Positions 1 to 6,026 of a stretch of DNA of 10,529 nt are shown here, in pieces. The notes beneath the pieces were generated by a model. It was not told where the DNA came from. It did not search any database and saw only the letters and a program-made list of their open reading frames with translations. Position 1 is the first letter of the stretch; each line of letters starts with the position of its first letter. The stretch is from Actinomycetes bacterium (GTDB lineage Bacteria > Actinomycetota > Actinomycetes > Actinomycetales > Microbacteriaceae). The translations under genes were made by a program, and so were the position numbers. Location: assembly GCA_023451265.1 (NCBI GenBank), contig JAEYAG010000039.1, forward strand, positions 1-10,529, written 5' to 3'.

Positions 1-317
1 CCGCGAGCCCGTACGCGGCTCAGACTCCGCAGGCGACGGATGCCGGCGCGTACGCGGCGGCTCCGGTGGCGGAGACCGTCGCCCCCGAGACGACGGTGAT
101 CGCCGATGTCGTGCCCGCGCCGTCCGCGTCGCAGGCGTTCTGGGCGCTCGCGCCCGTGGAGCGCGACGTCGTCGATGAGAACGGTGTGCCCCTGTTCACG
201 ATCGGACCCACCGCGTGGGCGCTCGTGATCGAGGATCGTGGCGACAGTTTCGTCGTGCGTCATGAGGACGGCCGCATCGGCTACCTCCGCGACGTCTCCG
301 GCGTGACGCGCGGGTAA
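1..317 (+). CDS. 3' end of an unrecognised protein with SH3-like tail (partial)
   Basis: The frame is open from the left edge (first full codon at base 3) to a TAA at 315-317, giving about 104 residues of a longer protein whose start lies outside the window. The first ~45 visible residues are low-complexity, rich in Ala, Pro, Thr and Val, and look like a flexible linker. The last ~60 residues contain alternating hydrophobic and charged stretches (FTIGPTAWALVIED, SFVVRHEDGRIGYL) resembling a small beta-barrel or SH3-like fold. No catalytic motif or membrane segment is visible in this part. An internal GTG at 66 could start an 83-residue protein, but codon use and composition run on smoothly upstream of it, so I prefer a truncated longer gene. 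I do not recognise the family. The gene ends 9 bp before hisD, and its stop codon lies inside the proposed hisD -10 hexamer. Confidence 0.6.
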   Translation, partial: ASPYAAQTPQATDAGAYAAAPVAETVAPETTVIADVVPAPSASQAFWALAPVERDVVDENGVPLFTIGPTAWALVIEDRGDSFVVRHEDGRIGYLRDVSGVTRG

Positions 318-320
318 CCT
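315..320 (+). promoter_or_regulatory. Putative -10 hexamer for leaderless hisD transcript
   Basis: TAACCT fits the actinobacterial -10 pattern TANNNT and ends 6 nt before the hisD ATG. A transcript starting about 7 nt downstream would begin at the A of that ATG. No recognisable -35 element is present. There is no strong Shine-Dalgarno sequence before the ATG (only GGACGG directly abutting it), which agrees with a leaderless mRNA. The TAA of this hexamer is the stop codon of the upstream gene. Confidence 0.5.
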
Positions 321-326
321 GGACGG

Positions 327-1655
327 ATGCTCCGCACCATCGACCTGCGCGGTCGCGCCCTGAGCACGCCCGAACTGCTCGCCGCCGTGCCGCGGGCGAC
401 CGCTGCCCGCGACGAAGCGCTGACCGTCGCCGCACGTATCGTCCACGACGTCGCCGCACGCGGCGAGGAGGCGCTGCGTGAGCAGGCCGCCCAGTTCGAC
501 AACGTCCAGGGACACGACATCCGGGTGCCGCAGCACCACCTTGACGAGGCCCTCGACGGGCTCGATCCCACCGTGCGCGCCGCCCTCGAGGAAGCCATCC
601 GCCGGGTGCGGGAGGCGTCGGCGGCGCAGATCCCGCCGGTGCGCGTCACCGAGCTCGGCGCCGGCGCGCGCGTCGAGCAGCGCTGGCGCCCCGCGCAGCG
701 CGTCGGCGTCTACGTCCCCGGCGGCAAGGCCGTCTACCCGTCGAGCGTCGTCATGAACGTCGTGCCGGCGCAGGTCGCCGGCGTCGCGGACGTCGTGCTC
801 GCCTCACCGCCGCAGGCGGAGTTCGCAGGTCGCGTGCACCCCGTCATCCTCGCCGCCGCCCGGCTGTTGGGGGTCGAGGAGGTCTACGCGATGGGCGGCG
901 CCGGGGCGATCGGCGCGTACGCGTACGGCGTTCCGGCCCTCGGCCTGGAACGGGTCGACGTCATCTCCGGTCCGGGCAACAACTTCGTCGCGCTCGCCAA
1001 GCGGGTCGTCGCCGGCGTCGTGGGCACCGACTCCGAAGCCGGCGCCACCGAGATCCTCGTCGTCGCCGACGCCTCCGCCGACGCGGACTGGGTCGCCGCC
1101 GACCTCGTGAGCCAGGCTGAGCACGACGAGCAGGCCGCCGCCGTGCTGGTCACCGATTCGGCAGAGCTCGCCGACGCGGTCGCCACGCGTGTGGCCGCGC
1201 GCGCCGCCACGACGCGGCACGCCGACCGCGTCGCCGCCGCCCTGGGCGGCCCGCAATCCGCGATCGTGCTCGTCGACGACATCGCCGCAGCCACCGCCTT
1301 CAGCAACGCCTACGCCCCGGAACACCTGGAGCTGCACCTCGACGGACTCGAGCTGGGGGACCCCCGCGTGGACGCTTTCGTCAACGCGGGCGCGGTGTTC
1401 GTCGGTGGTCACTCGCCGGTGAGTCTCGGCGACTACCTCGCCGGCAGCAACCATGTCCTGCCCACGGGGGGTCAGGCCCGCTACGCGGCCGGACTGTCGG
1501 CATCCACCTTCCTGCGTCCGCAGCAGATCATCGCCTACGATCGCGCCGCACTGGCCGACGTGCAGGAGGGGATCGTCGCCCTCGCGACCGCCGAGGCCCT
1601 GCCCGCGCACGGCGAGGCCGTCGTGGCGCGATTCGCACAGGACGGAGCGCGCTGA
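327..1655 (+). CDS. hisD: Histidinol dehydrogenase
   Basis: HisD catalyses the last two steps of histidine biosynthesis, oxidising L-histidinol via histidinal to L-histidine with two NAD+; it is a cytoplasmic zinc-dependent homodimer. The 442-residue length is normal for the family. The signature motifs are present in order: VGVYVPGGKAVYPSSVVMN (126-144), the nucleotide-site stretch VDVISGPGNNFVALAK (210-225), SQAEHDEQA (262-270), AYAPEHLELH (329-338) and SLGDYLAGSNHVLPT (366-380). By alignment in memory to E. coli HisD, the zinc ligands are Gln263, His266, Asp369 and His428, and the catalytic pair is Glu332-His333; all are intact. The ATG at 327 gives the conserved N-terminus MLRTIDLRG. The next gene, nrdR, begins on the last base of the hisD stop codon (TGATG), so the two are very probably co-transcribed and translationally coupled. 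No other his genes are in the window, so hisD is detached from a his operon here. Confidence 0.97.
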   Translation: MLRTIDLRGRALSTPELLAAVPRATAARDEALTVAARIVHDVAARGEEALREQAAQFDNVQGHDIRVPQHHLDEALDGLDPTVRAALEEAIRRVREASAAQIPPVRVTELGAGARVEQRWRPAQRVGVYVPGGKAVYPSSVVMNVVPAQVAGVADVVLASPPQAEFAGRVHPVILAAARLLGVEEVYAMGGAGAIGAYAYGVPALGLERVDVISGPGNNFVALAKRVVAGVVGTDSEAGATEILVVADASADADWVAADLVSQAEHDEQAAAVLVTDSAELADAVATRVAARAATTRHADRVAAALGGPQSAIVLVDDIAAATAFSNAYAPEHLELHLDGLELGDPRVDAFVNAGAVFVGGHSPVSLGDYLAGSNHVLPTGGQARYAAGLSASTFLRPQQIIAYDRAALADVQEGIVALATAEALPAHGEAVVARFAQDGAR

Positions 1656-2116
1656 TGCACTGTCCCTTCTGTCGCCACGCCGACTCGCGGGTGATCGACT
1701 CCCGCACGAGCGACGACGGTCTCAGCATCCGCCGCCGCCGGCAGTGCCCGGAATGCGGCGGCCGGTTCTCGACGATCGAGACGGCCAGTCTCAACGTCAT
1801 CAAGCGCTCCGGCGTCATCGAGCCGTTCAGCCGCGAGAAGGTGATGTCCGGCGTCCGCAAAGCCTGCCAGGGGCGCCCGGTGACCGAAGCCGATCTCGCG
1901 ATGCTCGCCCAGGCCGTCGAGGAGACGGTGCGCCAGACCGGATCGTCGCAGATCGACACCAACGAGATCGGGCTGGCGATCCTCGGCCCGCTGCGTGAGC
2001 TCGACGAGGTCGCGTACCTGCGCTTCGCGAGCGTCTATCAGGCGTTCGACTCGCTGGAGGATTTCGAGTCCTCGATCGCGCAGCTGCGCGCCGACCACCA
2101 GCGCGTCGCGGAATAG
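1655..2116 (+). CDS. nrdR: Transcriptional repressor NrdR
   Basis: NrdR is a zinc-ribbon/ATP-cone repressor that binds NrdR boxes upstream of ribonucleotide reductase genes and senses dATP/ATP. The protein has 153 residues, a typical length. The N-terminal zinc ribbon has its four cysteines at 3, 6, 31 and 34 (MHCPFC and QCPECG), with the Arg-rich turn RRRRQC that contributes to DNA binding. The ATP-cone follows from about residue 46 (VIKRSGVIEPFSREKV) to about 136. The C-terminus, with AYLRFASVYQAFDSLEDF, is also family-typical. The ATG shares its A with the hisD TGA stop (TGATG), so ribosomes finishing hisD can re-initiate. Two stop codons stand in tandem at the end (TAG TAA), followed by a strong hairpin. 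The regulated nrd genes are not in the window. Confidence 0.97.
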   Translation: MHCPFCRHADSRVIDSRTSDDGLSIRRRRQCPECGGRFSTIETASLNVIKRSGVIEPFSREKVMSGVRKACQGRPVTEADLAMLAQAVEETVRQTGSSQIDTNEIGLAILGPLRELDEVAYLRFASVYQAFDSLEDFESSIAQLRADHQRVAE

Positions 2117-2123
2117 TAACGGC

Positions 2124-2155
2124 CGGCGCGGCAGGGCGCGATGCCTGCCGCGCCG
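2124..2155 (+). terminator. Perfect 12-bp hairpin after nrdR
   Basis: The arms 2124-2135 (CGGCGCGGCAGG) and 2144-2155 (CCTGCCGCGCCG) are perfectly complementary around an 8-nt loop (2136-2143). The hairpin starts 8 bp after the nrdR TAG. No T-run follows, which is common for terminators in high-GC actinobacteria. It directly abuts the proposed pyrD -10 hexamer, so it most likely ends the hisD-nrdR transcript just before pyrD transcription begins. Confidence 0.65.
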
Positions 2156-2161
2156 TAGGCT
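2156..2161 (+). promoter_or_regulatory. Putative -10 hexamer for leaderless pyrD transcript
   Basis: TAGGCT fits TANNNT and ends 7 nt before the pyrD ATG at 2169. The intervening GGAGGCG looks like a Shine-Dalgarno sequence, but only 2 nt would separate GGAGG from the ATG, which is too close for normal use. A leaderless start at or near the ATG is therefore the better reading. No clear -35 is seen; that region falls inside the hairpin. Confidence 0.5.
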
Positions 2162-2168
2162 GGAGGCG

Positions 2169-3197
2169 ATGTATCCGCTCATCTTCCGCACCGTTTTCTC
2201 GCGCATGGATCCCGAGCGCGCCCACCATCTCGTCGTGCCGGTGATCCGCGCGTTCGGAGTCTGGCCGCTGCGCCCGATCGTGCGCGCGCTGACCCGGCCC
2301 GACCCGCGCCTGCGCACCGAGGCGCTGGGGCTCGTGTTCGACTCGCCGTTCGGCGTGGCGGCCGGGTTCGACAAGAACGCGGTGATGAGCGAGGGGCTGT
2401 ACGCGCTCGGGTTCGGGCACGTCGAGGCGGGAACGGTCACGACGGTGCCGCAGGACGGTAACGCCAAGCCGCGCCTGTTCCGCCTCGTCGCCGATCGCGC
2501 GCTCATCAACCGGATGGGCTTCAACAATGCCGGGGCCGCGGCGGCCGCACAGCGCCTGCGCCGCTCGCGTCGGCATCCGCGTCGCGCCGTGCTCGGGGCC
2601 AACATCGGCAAGAGCCGCATCGTCGACGTCGAGCACGCGACGGCCGACTACATCACGAGCACGAAACTCGTCGCGCCCGTGGCCGACTACCTCGTCGTGA
2701 ACGTGTCGTCGCCGAACACCCCGGGGCTGCGCGGACTGCAGGCGGTCGAGACGCTCCGGCCGCTTCTGGAGGCGGTACGGGATGCCGCGGGCACGACGCC
2801 CCTGCTCGTGAAGATCGCCCCGGACCTGCCCGATGACGAGGTGGGCGCGATCGCGCGGCTCGCCGTGGACGCGGGGCTGTCGGGCATCGTCGCGACCAAC
2901 ACGACGATCGCGCGTGAGGGTCTGCGCGCCCCTGCGGCCGCGGTGACGGCGATGGGGGCGGGCGGGCTGTCGGGTGCGCCGCTGAAGGCGCGCGCGCTGG
3001 AGGTGCTGCGCCTCGTCCGCGCTGCCGTGCCGGAGGATTTCTGCGTCATCGCCGCCGGGGGAGTGGAGACCGCCGCCGACGTCCAGGAGCGCCTGGATGC
3101 CGGGGCGACCCTCGTGCAGGGCTACACCGCGTTCATCTACCGCGGCCCGCTGTGGGCGCGTCAGATCAACCGCGGGCTGCTCGCCGCGCGCGCCTGA
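2169..3197 (+). CDS. pyrD: Dihydroorotate dehydrogenase (quinone), class 2
   Basis: PyrD oxidises dihydroorotate to orotate in pyrimidine synthesis and passes electrons through FMN to the membrane quinone pool (menaquinone in actinobacteria). The 342-residue product has the N-terminal helical extension of class 2 enzymes (residues 1-40, MYPLIFRTVFSRMDPERAHH), which forms the quinone tunnel and membrane contact. FMN and substrate motifs are intact: AAGFDKNAV (64-72), INRMGFNNAG (113-122), NVSSPNTPGLRGLQ (178-191) and VKIAPDL (214-220). They continue with VATNTT (241-246), GGLSGAPLK (265-273) and IAAGGVE (294-300). Ser181 matches the catalytic base of class 2 enzymes and Lys215 the FMN-binding lysine. 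The frame is open further upstream, back into nrdR, but the ATG at 2169 gives the family N-terminus and follows the candidate -10. A second Met at residue 13 is too far inside the conserved region. Confidence 0.96.
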   Translation: MYPLIFRTVFSRMDPERAHHLVVPVIRAFGVWPLRPIVRALTRPDPRLRTEALGLVFDSPFGVAAGFDKNAVMSEGLYALGFGHVEAGTVTTVPQDGNAKPRLFRLVADRALINRMGFNNAGAAAAAQRLRRSRRHPRRAVLGANIGKSRIVDVEHATADYITSTKLVAPVADYLVVNVSSPNTPGLRGLQAVETLRPLLEAVRDAAGTTPLLVKIAPDLPDDEVGAIARLAVDAGLSGIVATNTTIAREGLRAPAAAVTAMGAGGLSGAPLKARALEVLRLVRAAVPEDFCVIAAGGVETAADVQERLDAGATLVQGYTAFIYRGPLWARQINRGLLAARA

Positions 3198-3359
3198 CGG
3201 CGCCGCGGTCGCCTGCGCTGCCGTCGTCCGTCGCACGTTGCTGTTGTAGCGGCGGGTAGGCGCGCTTTGCGTCGGTTGAACGCGCGGCCGCGCGCATCGT
3301 CCCGGCAGCGATGGAGGCGGCGACGGATGCCGCTGCCACCGCGCCGGGGGAGCGGGCGC
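3198..3359. other. Convergent gap between pyrD and DUF3043 gene
   Basis: This 162-bp stretch lies between two gene 3' ends. It has no supported gene. It contains a perfect 14-bp palindrome, CGCGCGGCCGCGCG, at 3281-3294. It also holds a 7-bp inverted repeat, GGCAGCG (3304-3310) with CGCTGCC (3331-3337), around a 20-nt loop. Either could help terminate transcription from both sides, but neither is followed by a T-run. Confidence 0.5.
3304..3337. terminator. Possible bidirectional terminator hairpin
   Basis: Arms GGCAGCG and CGCTGCC (7 bp) flank a 20-nt loop, placed between the converging pyrD and DUF3043 genes. The long loop and missing T-run make this a weak call. It rests mainly on position, since a transcription stop is expected here. 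Confidence 0.25.
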
Positions 3360-3920
3360 TCAGGCCGGGCGCTGGCCGCGCTTGACTTGCGGCTTGGGCA
3401 GGCGCATGAAGCGCATCTGAATCGTGCGCATCGCGGCGTACCAGCCGAGGCCCTTCTCGGTGCGCTCGCCGAACTTCGCGCGCGCCAGCTTCTTGACCCG
3501 AATGCTGGTGAAGATCATGTCCACGACGACGAACATGATGAACAGCCACAGCCCGACGAAGCCGTAATAGACGATCGCGGTGTTGGGCACGAGGCTCAGC
3601 AGGATCACGACGAGCATGAGCGGCATCAGCAGCTCGCCGGCGTGCCACCCTGAGTCGACCCAGTCGCGCACGAACCGGCGCTGCGGGCCCTTGTCGCGCA
3701 CCGGGAGATACCTCTCGTCGCCGTTGGCCATGCCGATGCGGGCCTTCTCGCGCTGGGCGGCGAGCTCGGCCTTCGCGCGGGCGCGCGCCTCCTTGGTGTC
3801 GGCGACGAGGGGACGCTTCCGGGCGGCCTCCTGCTCGGCGCGCGAGGGCGTCGGACGGTTCTTGCCGGGTCCGGCGGGGACCTCGGGGGCGGCGTCGGGG
3901 GCTGCGGAGTTCTTGGCCAC
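3360..3920 (-). CDS. DUF3043 family small membrane protein
   Basis: This 186-residue protein belongs to the actinobacterial DUF3043 family, which has no assigned function that I know of. Residues 1-60 form a charged, Ala/Arg/Lys/Glu-rich cytoplasmic segment, probably disordered or helical (EARARAKAELAAQREKAR). The family core follows, with the recognisable stretch GDERYLPVRDKGPQRRFVRD (67-86) and then WVDSGWHAGE. Two hydrophobic segments, about 95-111 and 115-138, form a helical hairpin in the membrane. The tail is basic (MRLPKPQVKRGQR), suggesting a cytoplasmic C-terminus. The start is GTG (reverse complement of 3918-3920), with GAGG about 9 nt upstream at 3930-3933. It is transcribed divergently from the dipeptidase, with 86 bp between their starts, and converges on pyrD. 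The link to its neighbours is positional only. Confidence 0.85.
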   Translation of the reverse strand: MAKNSAAPDAAPEVPAGPGKNRPTPSRAEQEAARKRPLVADTKEARARAKAELAAQREKARIGMANGDERYLPVRDKGPQRRFVRDWVDSGWHAGELLMPLMLVVILLSLVPNTAIVYYGFVGLWLFIMFVVVDMIFTSIRVKKLARAKFGERTEKGLGWYAAMRTIQMRFMRLPKPQVKRGQRPA

Positions 3921-3993
3921 GGGGTGGAACCTCGATGTCTGGGCGCGTTGCGAGCGGGGTGCGATCCGCGGGCGGCGCGCGGTTCGTGCCCCA

Positions 3994-3999
3994 TAAGAT
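3994..3999 (+). promoter_or_regulatory. Putative -10 hexamer for leaderless dipeptidase transcript
   Basis: TAAGAT is a good TANNNT match and ends 7 nt before the ATG at 4007. The intervening TACCCGC contains no Shine-Dalgarno sequence. This is the cleanest leaderless-type start in the window and is the main reason for choosing 4007 over an in-frame ATG at 3935. No consensus -35 is visible. Confidence 0.6.
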
Positions 4000-4006
4000 T
4001 ACCCGC

Positions 4007-5434
4007 ATGTCCGCATCATCGTCCCGGCCCGACCCGTCCACCCCTGGCGCATCGCGCCGCGCCGCCGTGCGCGACGCGGCGGAGGCCGCCGTGCCCGCGG
4101 CGCTGGCAGACCTCGGAAACCTGGTGCGCATTCCGTCGGTGGCCTTCCCGGGCTTCGACCGCGCCGAGGTGGAACGCAGCGCTGCCGCGGTGCAGGCGCT
4201 GCTGGCGGACCTCGGCATCTTCGACCGCGTCGAGGTGAAGACGGCCGTGATCCCCGAAACCGGTGCCGAGGGGATGCCGGCGGTGCTGGCCTCGCGCGCG
4301 GCGCGCAACGGGCGCCCGACGATCCTGCTCTACGCGCACCACGATGTGCAGCCGGTGGGCGACGAATCGCTGTGGGAGTCGGCGCCGTTCGAGCCGACGG
4401 TGCGCGACGGCCGCCTGTACGGCCGCGGCGCCGCTGACGACAAGGCGGGCGTCATGGCCCATGTCGGCGCGCTGCGCGCGCTGATCGAGGCGGTCGGCAC
4501 CGACTTCGACCTGGGCGTCAATCTCTTCATCGAGGGGGAGGAGGAGGCGGGCTCCGCCTCCTTCGCCGCGTTCCTCGCCGAGAACGCCGACGCGTTGCGG
4601 GCGGACGTCATCGTCGTGGCCGACTCCGGCAATTGGGATGCCGCGACGCCCGCACTGACGGTCTCGCTGCGCGGCAACGCGCGCTTCACCCTGACGGTGC
4701 GCACGCTCGAGCACGCCTCGCACTCCGGCATGTTCGGCGGTGCCGTGCCCGACGCCATGCTCGCGACGGTCAAGCTGCTGTCCACGCTGTGGGACGACGA
4801 CGGTGCCGTGGCGGTCGCGGGCGTGCACGAGCGGGACGCCGAGACGCCCGAGTACACCGAGCAGACCCTCCGCGACGAGGCCGGGCTTCCCGACGGGGTC
4901 AGCCCCATCGGGCGGGGGACGATCCTCAGCCGCATCTGGAACAAGCCCTCCATCACGATCACCGGCATCGACGCGCCGAGCGTGCGGAACGCCTCCAACA
5001 CGCTCTCGCCCGAGGTCTCCGTCGTCCTCAGCATGCGGGTCGCTCCTGGCCAAGACGCCCGCGAGGCATTCGGGGCGATCGAGGAGCACCTCCGTGCGCA
5101 CGCGCCGTTCGGCGCGCAGCTGAGCTTCAGCGACATCGACTGCGGCAACGCGTTCCTCGTCGACACTGGCGGATCGGCCGTCGCCCACGCCCGCGCGGCG
5201 CTGGAAGAGGGTTATGGCGTGCCGCCGGTGGACATCGGGGTCGGCGGCTCCATCCCGTTCATCGCCGACCTGGTGCGCGAGTTCCCCGGCGCGCAGATCC
5301 TCGTGACCGGCGTCGAAGATCCGCACGCGCGGGCCCACAGCCCCAACGAGTCGCTGCACCTGGAAACCTTCCGGCATGCGCTCGTCTCGGAAGCGCTGCT
5401 CTTGGAGAGCCTCGATTCCGCCACGGCGTCGTGA
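4007..5434 (+). CDS. M20 family metallodipeptidase
   Basis: This is a 475-residue cytoplasmic di-zinc peptidase of the M20 (ArgE/DapE/carnosinase-like) family, usually annotated as a dipeptidase. The expected active-site residues are all present: His111 and catalytic Asp113 in YAHHDVQP, bridging Asp144 in GRGAADDKAG, general base Glu179 with ligand Glu180 in IEGEEEAGS, Asp206 in VVADSGNW, and His444 in ARAHSPNES. The lid/dimerisation domain spans about 215-375 and carries HASHSGMFGG (236-245), whose His239 matches the substrate-contacting lid histidine of carnosinase-type enzymes. No signal peptide is seen. The ATG at 4007 is chosen for its -10 spacing; an in-frame ATG at 3935 would add 24 non-conserved residues and place the -10 inside the gene. 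The exact substrate (peptide, N-acyl amino acid or other) cannot be read from the sequence. The gene stands alone, divergent from the DUF3043 gene and followed by an erpA promoter. Confidence 0.9.
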   Translation: MSASSSRPDPSTPGASRRAAVRDAAEAAVPAALADLGNLVRIPSVAFPGFDRAEVERSAAAVQALLADLGIFDRVEVKTAVIPETGAEGMPAVLASRAARNGRPTILLYAHHDVQPVGDESLWESAPFEPTVRDGRLYGRGAADDKAGVMAHVGALRALIEAVGTDFDLGVNLFIEGEEEAGSASFAAFLAENADALRADVIVVADSGNWDAATPALTVSLRGNARFTLTVRTLEHASHSGMFGGAVPDAMLATVKLLSTLWDDDGAVAVAGVHERDAETPEYTEQTLRDEAGLPDGVSPIGRGTILSRIWNKPSITITGIDAPSVRNASNTLSPEVSVVLSMRVAPGQDAREAFGAIEEHLRAHAPFGAQLSFSDIDCGNAFLVDTGGSAVAHARAALEEGYGVPPVDIGVGGSIPFIADLVREFPGAQILVTGVEDPHARAHSPNESLHLETFRHALVSEALLLESLDSATAS

Positions 5435-5442
5435 CGCGGCGG

Positions 5443-5448
5443 TAGAAT
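5443..5448 (+). promoter_or_regulatory. Putative -10 hexamer upstream of erpA
   Basis: TAGAAT, close to TATAAT, lies 8 bp after the dipeptidase stop. It would start transcription near 5455 and give a leader of about 58 nt before the erpA ATG. No clear -35 was found at 16-18 bp upstream. The position just after a stop codon supports a separate erpA transcript. Confidence 0.5.
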
Positions 5449-5464
5449 CGAGCACATCGCACCG

Positions 5465-5488
5465 CGCGCGCCCGGTTCCGGGCGTGCG
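5465..5488 (+). promoter_or_regulatory. Strong hairpin in erpA leader
   Basis: 5465-5474 pairs with 5479-5488 as a 10-bp stem with one G-U pair and a 4-nt GTTC loop. It lies between the TAGAAT hexamer and the Shine-Dalgarno sequence, which starts 15 nt further on and is left free. It could stop read-through from the dipeptidase gene, stabilise the erpA mRNA, or attenuate it. There is no T-run. Confidence 0.4.
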
Positions 5489-5502
5489 GCCTGACACCCT
5501 GC

Positions 5503-5507
5503 GGAGG
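5503..5507 (+). promoter_or_regulatory. Ribosome binding site of erpA
   Basis: GGAGG sits 5 nt before the ATG at 5513. It fixes the start codon and shows that erpA uses a normal leadered initiation site, unlike several neighbours. Confidence 0.75.
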
Positions 5508-5512
5508 CACCC

Positions 5513-5881
5513 ATGACCGACATCGCGACGCCCATCCCGACGACCGACGCCAAGGCTCACGGCGTGCTGCTCACCGATGCGGCGGCCGAGAAGGTCAAGA
5601 GCCTGCTGCAGCAGGAGAACCGAGACGACCTGCGCCTGCGGGTGGCCGTTCAGCCCGGCGGATGCTCGGGGCTCATCTACCAGCTCTACTTCGACGAGCG
5701 GTTCCTCGACGGCGACCAGGCGGTCGACTTCGACGGCGTCGAGGTCATCGTCGACGACATGTCGGTGCCATATCTGGACGGCGCCACGATCGACTTCAAG
5801 GACACCATCTCGGAGCAGGGGTTCACGATCGACAACCCCAACGCGGCCGGCAGCTGCGCCTGCGGCGACAGCTTCCACTGA
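5513..5881 (+). CDS. erpA: HesB/IscA-type iron-sulfur cluster insertion protein
   Basis: The 122-residue protein is an A-type carrier that receives Fe-S clusters and delivers them to apo-enzymes. The three conserved cysteines are at 51 (PGGCSGLIYQ), 115 and 117 (GSCACGDSF), the C-x(60-65)-C-x-C pattern of the family. About 17 N-terminal residues precede the conserved domain, which begins at VLLTDAAAEKVKSLL. The start is set by GGAGG 5 nt upstream. An IscA-like gene close to ctaC is a pattern I remember from other actinobacteria, including the mycobacterial Rv2204c region. Heme-copper oxidase subunits contain no Fe-S cluster themselves, so a direct role in assembling the downstream oxidase is not implied; the bc1 Rieske protein or other respiratory enzymes are more plausible clients. 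ErpA versus IscA naming cannot be settled from sequence alone. Confidence 0.88.
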   Translation: MTDIATPIPTTDAKAHGVLLTDAAAEKVKSLLQQENRDDLRLRVAVQPGGCSGLIYQLYFDERFLDGDQAVDFDGVEVIVDDMSVPYLDGATIDFKDTISEQGFTIDNPNAAGSCACGDSFH

Positions 5882-5894
5882 GCGGCTCCCGCTC
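5880..5894 (+). terminator. Short hairpin at erpA stop
   Basis: GAGCGG (5880-5885) and CCGCTC (5889-5894) pair perfectly around CTC, starting inside the TGA stop codon. A second small hairpin, GGGCC-TCC-GGCCC, follows at 5915-5927. Together they could end the erpA transcript before the oxidase promoter, but the stems are short and have no T-run. Confidence 0.35.
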
Positions 5895-5939
5895 CGCCGC
5901 GCACGCGCGGATCCGGGCCTCCGGCCCCTCCGATAGTGG

Positions 5940-5967
5940 TTGACATCCTGGGCGGATGGCCTGAATC
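5940..5967 (+). promoter_or_regulatory. Consensus -35 box with weak -10 upstream of ctaC
   Basis: TTGACA at 5940-5945 is a perfect -35 consensus. The best hexamer at normal spacing is TGAATC (5962-5967, 16-bp spacer), a poor -10. It may be a weak housekeeping promoter of the oxidase operon, or may pair with another element. Confidence 0.35.
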
Positions 5968-5983
5968 CGGTGGGAGGTTGCCC

Positions 5984-5989
5984 TAGACT
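5984..5989 (+). promoter_or_regulatory. Putative -10 hexamer of the ctaC operon
   Basis: TAGACT fits TANNNT and would start transcription near 5996, leaving about 31 nt of leader with a proper Shine-Dalgarno site. No -35 is visible 16-18 bp upstream, so an activator may be needed. Its last T is the first base of a perfect palindrome. Confidence 0.45.
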
Positions 5990-6007
5990 GAAGGTGTTCG
6001 ACCTTCA
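5989..6007. promoter_or_regulatory. Candidate operator palindrome at ctaC start region
   Basis: TGAAGGT (5989-5995) and ACCTTCA (6001-6007) form a perfect 7-bp inverted repeat with spacer GTTCG. It overlaps the end of the -10 hexamer and the predicted transcription start. That is where a repressor dimer would bind, and it could also fold as a hairpin if transcription starts further upstream. I do not recognise the motif. Confidence 0.4.
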
Positions 6008-6026
6008 TGACCCCGAAAGGTGCACC

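Noticed and set aside
1995..2168. Upstream extension of the pyrD frame into nrdR
   Set aside because: The added sequence is Arg/Ser-rich shadow of nrdR; the family N-terminus begins at ATG 2169.
1827..3236. Minus-strand frame opposite nrdR and pyrD
   Set aside because: Arg- and His-rich shadow translation; both plus-strand genes have complete conserved motifs.
3267..3653. Plus-strand frame running from the pyrD-DUF3043 gap into the DUF3043 gene
   Set aside because: The second half is His/Asp/Glu-rich antisense of a recognisable DUF3043 protein; no Shine-Dalgarno or conserved motif.
3935..4006. Upstream ATG for the dipeptidase
   Set aside because: Non-conserved 24-residue extension that would include the TAAGAT hexamer inside the gene.
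4016..5878. 620-codon minus-strand frame opposite the dipeptidase and erpA
   Set aside because: Same antisense GC artefact; it spans two unrelated real genes and the promoter between them.
5940..6026. Earlier in-frame start (TTG) for ctaC
   Set aside because: It would place 29 residues before the lipoprotein signal peptide and overlap the promoter; GTG 6027 has a good Shine-Dalgarno and yields a proper signal peptide.
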